Both the position numbers and the translations under genes were made by a program. A DNA stretch of 64,000 nt from Burkholderia sp. Leaf177. GTDB lineage: Bacteria; Pseudomonadota; Gammaproteobacteria; Burkholderiales; Burkholderiaceae. Numbering within the stretch: position 1 is the stretch's first letter; each line of letters starts with the position of its first letter. The notes below the pieces were generated by a model. That model saw only the letters and a program-made list of their open reading frames with translations. It was not told where the DNA came from and ran no database searches. The stretch covers positions 63,006 through 127,005 of the forward strand of contig NZ_LMPF01000023.1 in the NCBI RefSeq assembly GCF_001424345.1, written 5' to 3'. Below, piece after piece: positions 41,102-50,068 of the stretch.

Positions 41102-41754
41102 TCTTCCAGGCCGGTCAGCAAGACCGCCAGTTTCTCGACGTGCTGCATCAGCATTGCCCGATGTTTGTCGATCTGTTCAATGCGACCCGCCAGATCAGCG
41201 CGCACGGGCGCGTCGAGCTTATCCGACGCGGCGAGGTCCTCGGCACGCGCGTTGATGTTGTCGAGTTGCACCATCGACAGTTGCCGCTCCACGCGACGCA
41301 GATCGGTCAGCAGCAAATCGCGGTTGCGCCGGAAAATCTGGTCACGACGTAGCGTTTCGCCCTGCTGCAGGGCTTGATCGGCAATGCGCCGCGTTGCTTC
41401 CGTCTGCGACAACAACGGTTCCGGCCCGCGCAAAACCGGTCGCTTGGGCGCGGGGTGCGCATTGCCGCGAAAGACGGCGGCCGGCGCTTCCTCGTCCATC
41501 GCGCGCTGCGTCTCGGGCGGAATGTCGCGTCTGTCGTGGCGATCGTCCATCCAGCGCGGCGGCAAACCGGTCACCGTTTCCACGCCGCGGATGAACTCCT
41601 CGCTGAAATCGCGCCGGCCGGCCAGGATCAGTTTCATGTGCGACGGCGAAAAGCTCATCATGCGCGCGATCCGTGCGCCGCCCGCCGGCGATCCCGCGAG
41701 CACGTTCAAGTTGGCTCGCCACACGACGTACAACGTTTCATCGAAATCTTCCAT
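41098..41754 (-). CDS. XRE-like HTH plus coiled-coil protein
   Basis: A 218-residue protein. Residues about 30-75 (SPSHMKLILAGRRDFSEEFIRGVETVTGLPPRWMDD) match the recognition-helix-to-end part of XRE/Cro-type domains. The rest (about 125-215) is Leu/Arg/Glu-rich and predicted to form a long coiled coil. I do not recognise the combination. Its stop overlaps the convergent small-protein gene by four nucleotides. A 397-nt region upstream separates it from hipB. It could be a DNA-binding protein that oligomerises through the coiled coil. Confidence 0.55.
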   Translation of the reverse strand: MEDFDETLYVVWRANLNVLAGSPAGGARIARMMSFSPSHMKLILAGRRDFSEEFIRGVETVTGLPPRWMDDRHDRRDIPPETQRAMDEEAPAAVFRGNAHPAPKRPVLRGPEPLLSQTEATRRIADQALQQGETLRRDQIFRRNRDLLLTDLRRVERQLSMVQLDNINARAEDLAASDKLDAPVRADLAGRIEQIDKHRAMLMQHVEKLAVLLTGLED

Positions 41755-42023
41755 GGGCTAGTCTCCAAGCAGACGGACTCGCAAACGTCGCGCAGCGGAG
41801 CACATGCGCTCAACGCTCGGGTCCTGGCGAGCCCGTCATTGCGGCGACGCGCCGAACGTGATCAATGGCGTCGCCTGAGGGCATCTGACCGCATCTTACC
41901 GTCATCTCGATATTGTGCGTTTTGTCTGAAGAAGCGTGAAAACCCGCAGGTTTGACACAGAGCGCTCGGTTTCACGAGTTTCTGTCTTTCAGCAGACCTG
42001 ATGCACCGTGCCTCTCCGGCCGA
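41755..42023. other. Upstream region between the XRE/coiled-coil gene and the hip operators
   Basis: No gene. The 269 nt contain the promoter of the minus-strand gene at 41098-41754. There is no recognised operator before the inverted repeats that begin at 42024. Confidence 0.45.
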
Positions 42024-42136
42024 TATCTGCCACACGAATGAACGACGATTATTCGTGTGGCAGATAAATTGCATTTATTCGCCACACAGATATTTGACAG
42101 ATATTCGCCACACGAATAAACTGCATTTATTCGTGT
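42024..42136. promoter_or_regulatory. hipBA operator array: two long inverted repeats and related half-sites
   Basis: Repeat 1: arms TATCTGCCACACGAAT (42024-42039) and ATTCGTGTGGCAGATA (42051-42066), perfect over 16 bp, spacer 11. Repeat 2: arms ACACGAATAAA (42110-42120) and TTTATTCGTGT (42126-42136), perfect over 11 bp, spacer 5. Between them are further half-sites (TTATTCGCCACACAGATA, CAGATATTCGCCACACGAATAAA). Repeat 2 overlaps the promoter -10. HipB antitoxins bind such palindromes as dimers and repress; the number of copies here suggests cooperative binding or DNA bending. The shared ATTCG..CACA core differs from the E. coli TATCC-N8-GGATA operator. Confidence 0.8.
42094..42122 (+). promoter_or_regulatory. 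hipBA promoter
   Basis: A near-consensus sigma70 promoter: -35 TTGACA (42094-42099), 17-bp spacer, -10 TAAACT (42117-42122). The start would be near 42129, 23 nt before the hipB ATG. The palindrome 42110-42136 covers the -10 and the start site. Confidence 0.75.
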
Positions 42137-42151
42137 CACAGATAAATCGCC

Positions 42152-42409
42152 ATGCGGCAAACCATTGCTACCTCCCATCAAATGGGCGAAATCCTTGCAG
42201 CGGGACGGCGCCGCGCGAGCCTGACGCAGGCCGAAGCCGCTGTCCGTATTGGCGTGAGCCAAAGCCGTATCTCCGCTATTGAAGCCGATTCCGGCACATT
42301 GACGCTCAACCAGTTGCTGGCGCTTTTCGGCGCATACGGACTGCAACTGCAGGCCGAGGACCGCGACGCCCCCGCCGAAACCTTTTCCGGATCCGCAGCG
42401 GAATGGTGA
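42152..42409 (+). CDS. hipB: HipB-type antitoxin/repressor
   Basis: An 85-residue XRE-family protein. The HTH is about residues 24-45 (LTQAEAAVRIGVSQSRISAIE) followed by GTLTLNQLLALFGAYGLQLQ, the HipB dimerisation/operator-binding layout. The C-terminus is Asp/Pro-rich and would reach the HipA partner. Its stop overlaps the hipA start (ATGGTGATGA), coupling the two. It should repress the operon together with HipA by binding the upstream inverted repeats. Confidence 0.9.
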   Translation: MRQTIATSHQMGEILAAGRRRASLTQAEAAVRIGVSQSRISAIEADSGTLTLNQLLALFGAYGLQLQAEDRDAPAETFSGSAAEW

Positions 42410-43752
42410 TGACCGGGCGGAAGCCACATTCCCGCGCGTTGTCCGTATGGGCCAACGGCGTTCGCATGGGCGTCTGGCGGATTCCCAACCGCGGTCCAAT
42501 GGAATTCGAGTATGACGCGGTGTGGGCCGACTCCGACATCGGACGGCCGTTGTCGCTTTCACTGCCCATTCCGCTCGATAACGCCCCGCTCAAGGGCGAG
42601 CGCGTGCTGAATTACTTCGACAACCTCCTGCCGGACAGCGAAGCGATTCGCCAGCGCATCGGCCGGCGGTTCAGGACCGACACGCTCGACACCTTCGACC
42701 TGCTGCAGGCAATCGGGCGAGACTGCGTGGGTGCGGTCCAGCTTCTTGGTATCGATGAAGAACCGTCGGGCGTGCATCAAATCGACGGAACGCCGCTAAC
42801 CGAACGTGACATCGAGGCGTTGCTGACCCAGACGGCCGGCAGCTTTGCTTTCGGCGCGCAGGACGACGAAGACGATTTCCGGATCTCGCTCGCCGGCGCG
42901 CAGGAAAAAACCGCGCTGCTCTGGCACGACGGCCAGTGGATGAAACCGCACGGCGCAACGCCGACCACGCACATCCTGAAGCTTCCGCTCGGTCTGGTCG
43001 GCAACCGGCGGGCTGACCTGACTGCATCGGTGGAAAACGAATGGCTATGCATGCATCTATTGCGCGCCTACGGTTTGCCGGTCGCCGAGACGAGCATCGA
43101 GACATTTGGCAAGCAACGCGTGCTGAGCGTCAAGCGCTTCGACCGCCAGATGCATTCGAGCGGCAAATGGTTGATGCGTTTGCCGCAAGAAGATTTCTGC
43201 CAGGTAATGGGTCTGCCATCGCACAAGAAATACGAAAACGAAGGCGGCCCGGGCGTGATCGATCTGGCTCGCGTGCTGCAGCAATCCAATGAGGCACGTG
43301 ACGATGTCGAGACCTTGCTGACCGCGCAGATCCTCTTCTGGCTGCTTGCCGCGCCCGATGGTCACGCGAAAAATTTCAGCATCCGCATCCTGCCGCGCGG
43401 CGAGTTCAGAATGACGCCTCTCTACGACGTCATGTCGATCTGGCCCGTGGAAGGCAAGGGCGCGAGCCAATGGTCGTGGTTCAAGGCGAAGCTGGCAATG
43501 GCCATAAGCGGCAAGAATCGTCACTATGCTTTTCGCGATGTCCAGCGCCGCCACTTCAACGCCATGGCGCCGAGGTGCTCGTACGGCAACACGGCCGAAC
43601 CGATCATCCAGCGCCTGATTGAAGACACGCCGCGCGTGATCGAGCAAGTCGCGGCGCAGTTGCCCGAGGGCTTTCCGGCCAAGGTATCGGATCGCATCTT
43701 CGATGGACTTCGCAGAACTATCGCCGTACTCGAAGCCATGCCACGCACATAA
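42403..43752 (+). CDS. hipA: HipA-type serine/threonine kinase toxin
   Basis: A 449-residue HipA kinase. S162 in ISLAGAQEKTALL corresponds to the autophosphorylation-loop Ser; the catalytic Asp is D319 in PDGHAKNFSI and the metal-binding Asp is D342 in YDVMS. VKRFD (243-247) is the conserved core strand. All active-site motifs are intact, so it is predicted to be a functional kinase (in E. coli HipA phosphorylates glutamyl-tRNA synthetase and causes persistence). Start at 42403, overlapping hipB by 7 nt; terminator at 43756. Confidence 0.9.
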   Translation: MVMTGRKPHSRALSVWANGVRMGVWRIPNRGPMEFEYDAVWADSDIGRPLSLSLPIPLDNAPLKGERVLNYFDNLLPDSEAIRQRIGRRFRTDTLDTFDLLQAIGRDCVGAVQLLGIDEEPSGVHQIDGTPLTERDIEALLTQTAGSFAFGAQDDEDDFRISLAGAQEKTALLWHDGQWMKPHGATPTTHILKLPLGLVGNRRADLTASVENEWLCMHLLRAYGLPVAETSIETFGKQRVLSVKRFDRQMHSSGKWLMRLPQEDFCQVMGLPSHKKYENEGGPGVIDLARVLQQSNEARDDVETLLTAQILFWLLAAPDGHAKNFSIRILPRGEFRMTPLYDVMSIWPVEGKGASQWSWFKAKLAMAISGKNRHYAFRDVQRRHFNAMAPRCSYGNTAEPIIQRLIEDTPRVIEQVAAQLPEGFPAKVSDRIFDGLRRTIAVLEAMPRT

Positions 43753-43755
43753 ACG

Positions 43756-43777
43756 AACAGGACCCGAAGGTCCTGTT
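43756..43777. terminator. Terminator between hipA and the transporter gene
   Basis: A 9-bp stem AACAGGACC/GGTCCTGTT with a CGAA tetraloop. The T tract is weak on the plus strand and AACAGGACC-CGTTT on the minus side is similar, so it is a modest bidirectional terminator. Confidence 0.6.
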
Positions 43778-43792
43778 TGCTTTACCCGTTCA

Positions 43793-45088
43793 TCAAGGGA
43801 CGTCGCGCAAATAACCTTCCTTCGACGAATCGCGCATCCGGAACGAGACAATGCCCGCGATCGCGCAGAGCGCCGTCACATACCAATAGAACGTCGATTC
43901 GCTGCCGATGGATTTGAGGAACAGCGCCACGTATTCGGCCGAGCCGCCGAACACGGCGTTCGCCACCGCGTACGACAAACCCACGCCCAACGCACGCACT
44001 TCAGCGGGAAACATTTCGGCCTTGATCAAACCGCTGATCGACGTATAAAGACTCACGATAGCCAGCGCGATCACGACCAGCACGAACGCCACGATGGGAC
44101 TCGTGACGTCCTTCAACGCATGGAGGATGGGCACGGTGCAAATGGTCGCAAGCGCGCCGAACCAGATCATCGATGTACGCCGCCCGATCCGGTCCGACAA
44201 TGCGCCGAACGCCGGCTGCATGATCATGTACACGAAGAGCGCCGCGGTCATGATGTTGCTCGCCGTCTTGGCGTGCATGCCGGCCGTGTTCACCAGATAC
44301 TTCTGCATGTACGTGGTGAACGTGTAGAAGATCAGCGAGCCGCCAGCCGTGAAACCGAGCACCGTCAAAAACGCGGTCTTGTGCTGCATGAGGCCGCGCA
44401 GCGTGCCGGCTTCCTTGAGCTTGCGAGTTTCGGCGGTCGTGGTTTCATCGAGCGATTTACGCAGATACAGCGAAACAAGCGCCGCCATCGCGCCGATGCC
44501 AAACGGAATGCGCCATCCCCACGCCTTGAGTTCTTCAGTGCTCAACACTTGTTGCAGCACGACCAGCACCAGCAACGCGGCAAGTTGCCCGCCGATCAGC
44601 GTCACGTACTGGAACGATGCGAAAAACCCGCGCCGCCCCTGAAGCGCCACTTCGCTCATATACGTTGCGCTCGTGCCGTATTCGCCGCCCACCGACAAAC
44701 CCTGGAACAGCCGCGCGATCAGCAGGAAAAACGGCGCCCATGCACCGATGCTCGAATACGTCGGCAGGAAACAGATCACGAGCGATCCCGCGCACATCAT
44801 CAGCACGGAGATCATCATGGAAGTGCGGCGGCCGTGTTTATCGGCGATACGGCCAAACATCCAGCCGCCGATAGGCCGCATCAAGAAGCCTGCCGCAAAC
44901 ACGCCGGCGGTATTGAGCAATTGCGTGGTCGGATTGCCGCTCGGGAAAAACGCCGGCGCGAAATACAGCGCGAGGAACGAGTAGATATAAAAGTCGAACC
45001 ACTCGACAAGATTGCCCGACGATGCACCGACGATCGCGAGAACACGACGCCGGGTATCTGCTGATTTGGAGAGGGCTAGTTCGGCCAT
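43793..45088 (-). CDS. MFS metabolite:proton symporter, KgtP-like
   Basis: A 431-residue, 12-helix transporter of the metabolite:H+ symporter family. Diagnostic are the N-terminus ASSGNLVEWFDFYIYSFLALYFAPAFFP, RPIGGWMFGRIADKHGRRTSMM, and GLSVGGEYGTSATYMSE. The best match by memory is alpha-ketoglutarate permease KgtP, but ShiA and ProP relatives share these motifs, so the substrate is not certain. No RBS conflict; gene is single and convergent with hipA. Confidence 0.85.
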   Translation of the reverse strand: MAELALSKSADTRRRVLAIVGASSGNLVEWFDFYIYSFLALYFAPAFFPSGNPTTQLLNTAGVFAAGFLMRPIGGWMFGRIADKHGRRTSMMISVLMMCAGSLVICFLPTYSSIGAWAPFFLLIARLFQGLSVGGEYGTSATYMSEVALQGRRGFFASFQYVTLIGGQLAALLVLVVLQQVLSTEELKAWGWRIPFGIGAMAALVSLYLRKSLDETTTAETRKLKEAGTLRGLMQHKTAFLTVLGFTAGGSLIFYTFTTYMQKYLVNTAGMHAKTASNIMTAALFVYMIMQPAFGALSDRIGRRTSMIWFGALATICTVPILHALKDVTSPIVAFVLVVIALAIVSLYTSISGLIKAEMFPAEVRALGVGLSYAVANAVFGGSAEYVALFLKSIGSESTFYWYVTALCAIAGIVSFRMRDSSKEGYLRDVP

Positions 45089-45508
45089 GCTGGTTGGACT
45101 CCTGTCGCTTAACGAAAAACGGCGGCTTGTGGCCGCTCTTGAACCGGTCGGATGCCGGTGGAGAAAATGACGCCATGCGTAACAAAGAAGCGTTCGGGCG
45201 CAAGTTTATACGACGTGCAGAAGCTTGGCGCGTTATGACAGTCACCCGTATTAATGCTTACGGCGCAGTGCTTAAAGAAAGAATGGTGTCAGGACCGGTT
45301 CGGCCATAGTCCTTTTTGCAGCGGGCATTTCAGGCATATCAACGGTTCGCGGCCGTTCGAGCGCACAACCGGCATCAAGCGAATAAACCTTACAACCTGA
45401 AGCCGCGCAAGCGCCTGGTAATTACCCTGATCGAGGGAAGCAAGCAGGACAAACAACACGCCCAACTATTGCCATAATTGCGGACGCCCGATTTTCCTGG
45501 AGAACGCA
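45089..45508. other. 420-nt gene-free region
   Basis: Divergent region between the KgtP-like gene and the DUF2891 gene. It carries their promoters; open frames in it look like chance ones. I saw no repeat, terminator or operator. Confidence 0.45.
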
Positions 45509-46534
45509 ATGAACCCGCAGTCATCGAATCAGACGTTCGACGCCGCCCTTGCATCGAAATTCGCCACGTTGGCCCTCGGTCACCTGACGCGCGAATATCC
45601 GAACAAACTCGAACACGTAATGGGCAGCGCCGCCGATGTAAAAGGTCCGCGCGCGCTTCACCCCATCTTTTACGGCAGCTTCGACTGGCACTCGTGCGTT
45701 CACGGTTACTGGCTGATCGCGAGGCTGATCGCGCGGTTTCCGAATTTGCCGGAAGCATCGCAGATTCGCGCGTTGATCGATGAACATTTCACGCCGGCGA
45801 ACGTTGCCGCCGAAGTCGCGTATCTGGAGCGTCCGGAAGCGCGCGGATTCGAGCGGCCCTACGGCTGGGCGTGGCTGCTCGCGCTTGCAGGCCAGCTTGA
45901 ATCGATGAAAACGCCGGAAGGCGAGCGCTGGGCCAGCACGCTCAGGCCGCTTGCTACGGCCTTTGTGGATCGCTTCACGGAGTTCCTGCCGAAGTGCACG
46001 TATCCGCTGCGCGTCGGCACGCATTTCAATACGGCATTTGCGCTGACGTTGTCGGTGGGTTACGCGCGGGAAGTGGGCAATGCGTCGCTCGAAACCTTGA
46101 TCATCGATACCGCGCGCCGCTGGTATTTGAACGATGCCGCCTGTCAGGCGTGGGAGCCGGCCGGCGACGAGTTCCTGTCGTCATCGCTGATGGAAGCCGA
46201 GTTAATGCGGCGCGTGTTGCCCGCGGCCGAGTTCGAAGGATGGTTCGACCGCTTCCTGCCGCAACTGGCCGCGCGCGAACCGGCGACGCTTTTCACGCCC
46301 GCAACGGTCACGGACAGAAGCGACGGCAAGCTCGCGCATCTCGACGGCTTGAACCTGAGCCGCGCGTGGTGCCAGCGTTCGCTCGCACGCTCACTGAAAT
46401 CCGGCGATGCACGCATCGGCGCGCTCGAATCCACCGCCAGCGAGCATCTTGCAGCGGGTCTGGCGCACGTGGCGGGCGACTACATGGGCGAACACTGGCT
46501 TGCCACGTTCGCGCTGCTGGCACTGGAAGCATAA
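45509..46534 (+). CDS. DUF2891 family protein
   Basis: A 341-residue protein spanning the DUF2891 domain. Characteristic segments: HPIFYGSFDWHSCVHGYWLIARLIARFP with a His pair, FERPYGWAWLLALAGQL, HFNTAFALTLSVGYA, and DGLNLSRAWCQRSLA. It is predicted to be all-helical, like an alpha/alpha barrel, and cytoplasmic. The catalytic role, if any, is not known. It ends 4 nt before the convergent ynfA stop. Confidence 0.85.
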   Translation: MNPQSSNQTFDAALASKFATLALGHLTREYPNKLEHVMGSAADVKGPRALHPIFYGSFDWHSCVHGYWLIARLIARFPNLPEASQIRALIDEHFTPANVAAEVAYLERPEARGFERPYGWAWLLALAGQLESMKTPEGERWASTLRPLATAFVDRFTEFLPKCTYPLRVGTHFNTAFALTLSVGYAREVGNASLETLIIDTARRWYLNDAACQAWEPAGDEFLSSSLMEAELMRRVLPAAEFEGWFDRFLPQLAAREPATLFTPATVTDRSDGKLAHLDGLNLSRAWCQRSLARSLKSGDARIGALESTASEHLAAGLAHVAGDYMGEHWLATFALLALEA

Positions 46535-46538
46535 GACT

Positions 46539-46859
46539 TCAACCACGCGGCTGGAACGCGATCACGCTCATGCCCACCAGCGCGATCGCCATTCCGGCCC
46601 AGTCCCAGCTGGACGGGCGAATCCGCTCGACGGCCCACAACCACATGATCGCAACCGCGATATACACGCCGCCGTACGCTGCATAAACACGTCCGGCCGC
46701 GCTTGCATGCAATGTAAGCAACCACGCGAACAGCGCCAGCGACAACGCGCCCGGCACGAGAAGCCACGGCGAGCCCTCTTCCTTCAACCATCGATACGGA
46801 AGATAACAGCCCACGATCTCGGCGATGGCGGTGAGGACATAAAGCAGGAAAGTCTTCAT
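46539..46859 (-). CDS. ynfA: YnfA family small membrane protein (UPF0060)
   Basis: A 106-residue protein with four transmembrane helices and the YnfA signature: TAIAEIVGCYLPYRWLKEEGS, VPGALSLALFAWLLTLH, GRVYAAYGGVYIAVAIMWLWAVE. It belongs to the SMR-like drug/metabolite transporter group; a direct role in resistance has been suggested in some species. It is last in the row of minus-strand efflux genes, 103 nt after the outer-membrane factor, and 9-bp tandem repeats lie just upstream. Confidence 0.9.
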   Translation of the reverse strand: MKTFLLYVLTAIAEIVGCYLPYRWLKEEGSPWLLVPGALSLALFAWLLTLHASAAGRVYAAYGGVYIAVAIMWLWAVERIRPSSWDWAGMAIALVGMSVIAFQPRG

Positions 46860-46877
46860 GGATGGAAACTCGAGCGA

Positions 46878-46913
46878 GGACGCAAAGCACGCGAAGGACG
46901 CAATGGACGCAAA
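46878..46913. repeat. 9-bp tandem repeats upstream of ynfA
   Basis: Four consecutive 9-mers, GGACGCAAA, GCACGCGAA, GGACGCAAT and GGACGCAAA, lie 19 nt before the ynfA start codon. They are short and imperfect, with a pattern seen in many GC-rich bacteria. A regulatory role is possible but unproven. Confidence 0.6.
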
Positions 46914-46962
46914 GGAACGACAGCAGAACCCAGCGCGCGGCCTGACGCAAGTAAATTCTGCG

Positions 46963-48498
46963 TCAACTCGTTCCGTCCTGCTCCCATCCGCCGCCGAGCG
47001 CCTTGTACACCGCGATCAGATCGGTTGTCACGCTGACCGTCGATTGCGCGAGTTGCTGACGCGTGGACGCGAGTTGCCGTTCGGCATCGAGAACCGTGAT
47101 GAAGGTCACGAGCCCTTTCCTGTAGCTATCGGTGGCGAGCTGCAGATTGATGCGGTTCGCCTCCACGGTCCGCGTGAGCGCCTCGCGCCGATCCTGATCC
47201 GTCCGATACGAAACCAGCGCATTGTCCACGTCCTGCAGCGCCTTCAGCACCGTCGATCGATACTGCAACGCCGCTTCCGCAGCCTGCGATTTCGCGATCC
47301 GCACATTCGCCCGTAACGCGCCGCCTTCGAATATCGGCAAGGAAATGCTCGGGCCCACCGAATAAAACAGGCTGGACCAATGCGCGAGATATCGCGCGCG
47401 TGTTGCACGCGTTCCGACGCTTCCCGTCAACGATATATCCGGGTACATCTGCGCCACGGCCACGCCGACTTCGGCCGTCGCCGAATGCAGATCGCTTTCC
47501 GCGCGACGAATGTCCGGACGCCGCCGCGCCAATGTGGATGGCAAACCGATCGGCACGCTCGGCGGCGCGGGCGGCACGGCGCCGGGCGTTTCGAGTTCGG
47601 CGTCGAGCGCTCCCGGCGCGTTGCCCGTCAGCACGGCGAGGCCGTTCATGGCCTGCGCAATCTGTGCATCGAATTGAGGAAGCTGTGCTTGAAGCGATCC
47701 GACTTGCGCCGTCGCGCTTTGTACGTCGCTTTGACTCGTCAAGCCGACACGCGCCTGCTCCCGCGTCAAGTCGAGAATCTGCTGCTCCGAATCTATTTCC
47801 GCAAGCGTGATTTGCTTGAGCAACTGCGCGCCGCGCAATTGGGAATACGTCTGAGCAACTTCGGCTTCGAGCGAGACGAGGGCATCGTTACGATTTTCGA
47901 TAGCGGATTGCGTCTGCGCGTTCGCCGATTCCACGGAGCGGCGCACGCGGCCGAACAGATCGAGTTCCCACGATGCATCGAAGCCATCCTGGAAGAGATT
48001 CACGGGACCGGTCGCCGAATCGATCGCGCTGCGCACGCGTGGCGCATTGGCTCCGAGCGCGTTGACCTGGTCGAGCGCGCCCTGCGATTCGAGTATGCCC
48101 TTGAGCCCAAGCTGCTCGCGCATGTAACTCGCGTTTGCACTGACCTGCGGCAAACCCTGCGCGCCGGCCGCGACCGCTTGCTCACGCGCGCCCGTGATCC
48201 GCAGCACGGCGCTCTGCAAATCGAGGTTGCCCGCCGCCGCGCGATCGATCAGCGAGTCGAGCGTGGCGTCGTTGAACGCGCGCCACCAGCGCGGATCGGG
48301 ATTCGCGTTTGTATCGATGATGGTCGGCACGCCCGCATGCGGAATGCGCATGTCGTCGGGCGGGTTCTGCACGCGCTGCAGGTCGCGCCAGTTTTCAGGG
48401 GCTTTCGCGTCGGGCTGCGTGAAGTTCGGGCCGACCGAACACGCGCTCGTGACCAATGCAAGAACTGCAAGCGACAAGGAAGTCAGGCGTTTGCTCAT
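46963..48498 (-). CDS. NodT-family outer-membrane efflux lipoprotein
   Basis: A 511-residue RND/MFS-type outer membrane factor. The N-terminus is a lipoprotein signal with lipobox LVTSAC (Cys near residue 20), then SVGPNFTQP. Two similar halves of about 200 residues each carry the OEP motif (e.g. RRPDIRRAESDLHSATAEVGVAVAQMYPDISLTGS). It forms a trimeric channel through the outer membrane, here paired with EmrA/EmrB-like proteins. It starts immediately (2 nt) after the emrB stop. Confidence 0.9.
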   Translation of the reverse strand: MSKRLTSLSLAVLALVTSACSVGPNFTQPDAKAPENWRDLQRVQNPPDDMRIPHAGVPTIIDTNANPDPRWWRAFNDATLDSLIDRAAAGNLDLQSAVLRITGAREQAVAAGAQGLPQVSANASYMREQLGLKGILESQGALDQVNALGANAPRVRSAIDSATGPVNLFQDGFDASWELDLFGRVRRSVESANAQTQSAIENRNDALVSLEAEVAQTYSQLRGAQLLKQITLAEIDSEQQILDLTREQARVGLTSQSDVQSATAQVGSLQAQLPQFDAQIAQAMNGLAVLTGNAPGALDAELETPGAVPPAPPSVPIGLPSTLARRRPDIRRAESDLHSATAEVGVAVAQMYPDISLTGSVGTRATRARYLAHWSSLFYSVGPSISLPIFEGGALRANVRIAKSQAAEAALQYRSTVLKALQDVDNALVSYRTDQDRREALTRTVEANRINLQLATDSYRKGLVTFITVLDAERQLASTRQQLAQSTVSVTTDLIAVYKALGGGWEQDGTS

Positions 48499-48499
48499 C

Positions 48500-50068
48500 T
48501 CAGTGCCCTCCTCCGCCACCCGACGCTTTCACAGGTGAAAAGAAAAACGTCACCGGGACGAAGCACAGCGCGAAGATCGCGACGGCGCCGAATACATCGA
48601 GGTAAGCAAGAATGGTGGACTGCGATATGAACTGCTTGTACATGAGGCCCGTTGCCGTCGTCATGGCTTGCTGCATGGTCTGGCCCATGTCCATCAACGT
48701 GCGTGTCAGGCGCTGTATCGAATCGTTGTAGTTGGGATTGAGCGTGGTCATATGCACCGACATGTGGGCCATGTTCGCCTGCGTGCGCTCGACGATCATC
48801 GCGGTGGAAAGCGAAATGCCGATCGATCCCGCGACGTTGCGGAACATCGTGAAGAGCGCGGACGCGTCCGCATTTTCCGATGGCTTGAGCGTCAGATACG
48901 CGAGCGTGGTGATCGGCACGAACAGGAACGCGATGGCAATGGATTGCGAACTTCGCATGATGGTCAGCGTCTTGAAGTCGATGTTCGGCACGAGGTGGTG
49001 CGTGAAGAACAATGCGCACGCCATCAGGAAGAAACCGAACGCAACCAGGAAGCGCGTTTGTATGATCGGCATCAGCTTGCTCACGATGGGAATGATGGCG
49101 ACGATCAACATCGCTCCCGGCGACAGCACGAGCCCAGCGAGCGTCGCGGTGTACCCGAGTTGTTGTTGCGCGAGCTGCGGAACGAGCACTGCGCTGCCAT
49201 AAAGAATGCTGGCGAATCCGACCATGCAAATGGAACTCAACGCGAAGTTCTTGTCTTTGAGCACGCGTAAATCCACGACCGGTTTCTTCGCATAGAGCAG
49301 CCAGAAGATCGCGCCCACAATGCCGATCAAAGAAAGGATCGCGAACGTGGTGATGAAGCCGGACTTGAACCAGTCGTCGTCTTCGCCGCGATCGAGGAAC
49401 ACTTGCAGGCAACCGAGGCCAAGCGCAATCAGACCGATGCCGATGTAATCCAGCCCGAGTTCCTTGCGGTCTTTTTTCTTCTCCCACGGCGGGTCTTCCA
49501 CGAACTGCATCACGGCAATGGTCGTGATCACGCCGATGGGCACATTGATCAGGAACACCCAGCGCCACGTGAGGTTGTCGGTGATCCAGCCGCCGAGCGT
49601 CGGACCGACCACGGGCGCAACGACGATCGCCACGGCGGATATCGAAAACGCGCGGCCGCGTTGCTCCGGTGGAAACGTGTCCAATATGATGGACTGCTGA
49701 TTAGGCTGCAATCCGCCGCCGAAGAAACCCTGAAGGATCCGGAAAACGATCAGTTGCCACAGGTCCGTGGCAAGGCCGCACAGCAGCGAACAGACGGTGA
49801 AAGCTGCAATGCAGATGAGGAAATAACGCTTGCGTCCCAGCAGTTTCGAGAAAAACGCGGAGATCGGCAACACGATGCCGTTGGACACCAGATACGCCGT
49901 CAGCGTCCATGTTGCTTCGTCGTAGCTAGCCGACATGGCGCCTGAAATGTGCGGCAGCGCGACGTTGACAATGGTGGTATCGAGCACTTCCATGAACGCC
50001 GCGAGCGTGACCACAACCGCGATCAGCCACGGGTTGGACTTCGGCTTCCAGTCGGCGCGCTCGCTCAT
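48500..50068 (-). CDS. emrB: DHA2-family MFS efflux pump, EmrB-like
   Basis: A 522-residue protein with 14 transmembrane helices. Family motifs: EVLDTTIVNVALPHI (motif D1), LGRKRYFLICIAAFTVCSLLCG (motif A), ILQGFFGGGLQPNQQSI, and PVVGPTLGGWITDNLTWRWVFLINVPIG (motif C). It would be energised by protons and pass toxic hydrophobic compounds to EmrA and the outer-membrane channel. It overlaps emrA by 4 nt. Confidence 0.95.
   Translation of the reverse strand: MSERADWKPKSNPWLIAVVVTLAAFMEVLDTTIVNVALPHISGAMSASYDEATWTLTAYLVSNGIVLPISAFFSKLLGRKRYFLICIAAFTVCSLLCGLATDLWQLIVFRILQGFFGGGLQPNQQSIILDTFPPEQRGRAFSISAVAIVVAPVVGPTLGGWITDNLTWRWVFLINVPIGVITTIAVMQFVEDPPWEKKKDRKELGLDYIGIGLIALGLGCLQVFLDRGEDDDWFKSGFITTFAILSLIGIVGAIFWLLYAKKPVVDLRVLKDKNFALSSICMVGFASILYGSAVLVPQLAQQQLGYTATLAGLVLSPGAMLIVAIIPIVSKLMPIIQTRFLVAFGFFLMACALFFTHHLVPNIDFKTLTIMRSSQSIAIAFLFVPITTLAYLTLKPSENADASALFTMFRNVAGSIGISLSTAMIVERTQANMAHMSVHMTTLNPNYNDSIQRLTRTLMDMGQTMQQAMTTATGLMYKQFISQSTILAYLDVFGAVAIFALCFVPVTFFFSPVKASGGGGGH

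Noticed and set aside
42024..42136. CRISPR-like repeated segments
   Set aside because: Repeats are inverted, irregularly spaced and tied to the hipBA promoter; no unique spacers of constant length and no cas genes.
43703..45064. Plus-strand open frame of 453 codons opposite the KgtP-like gene
   Set aside because: Repetitive Arg/His/Gln content typical of an antisense frame; no domain.
47380..48630. Plus-strand open frame of 416 codons opposite the outer-membrane factor
   Set aside because: Antisense composition; the minus strand carries a lipoprotein signal and OEP motifs.
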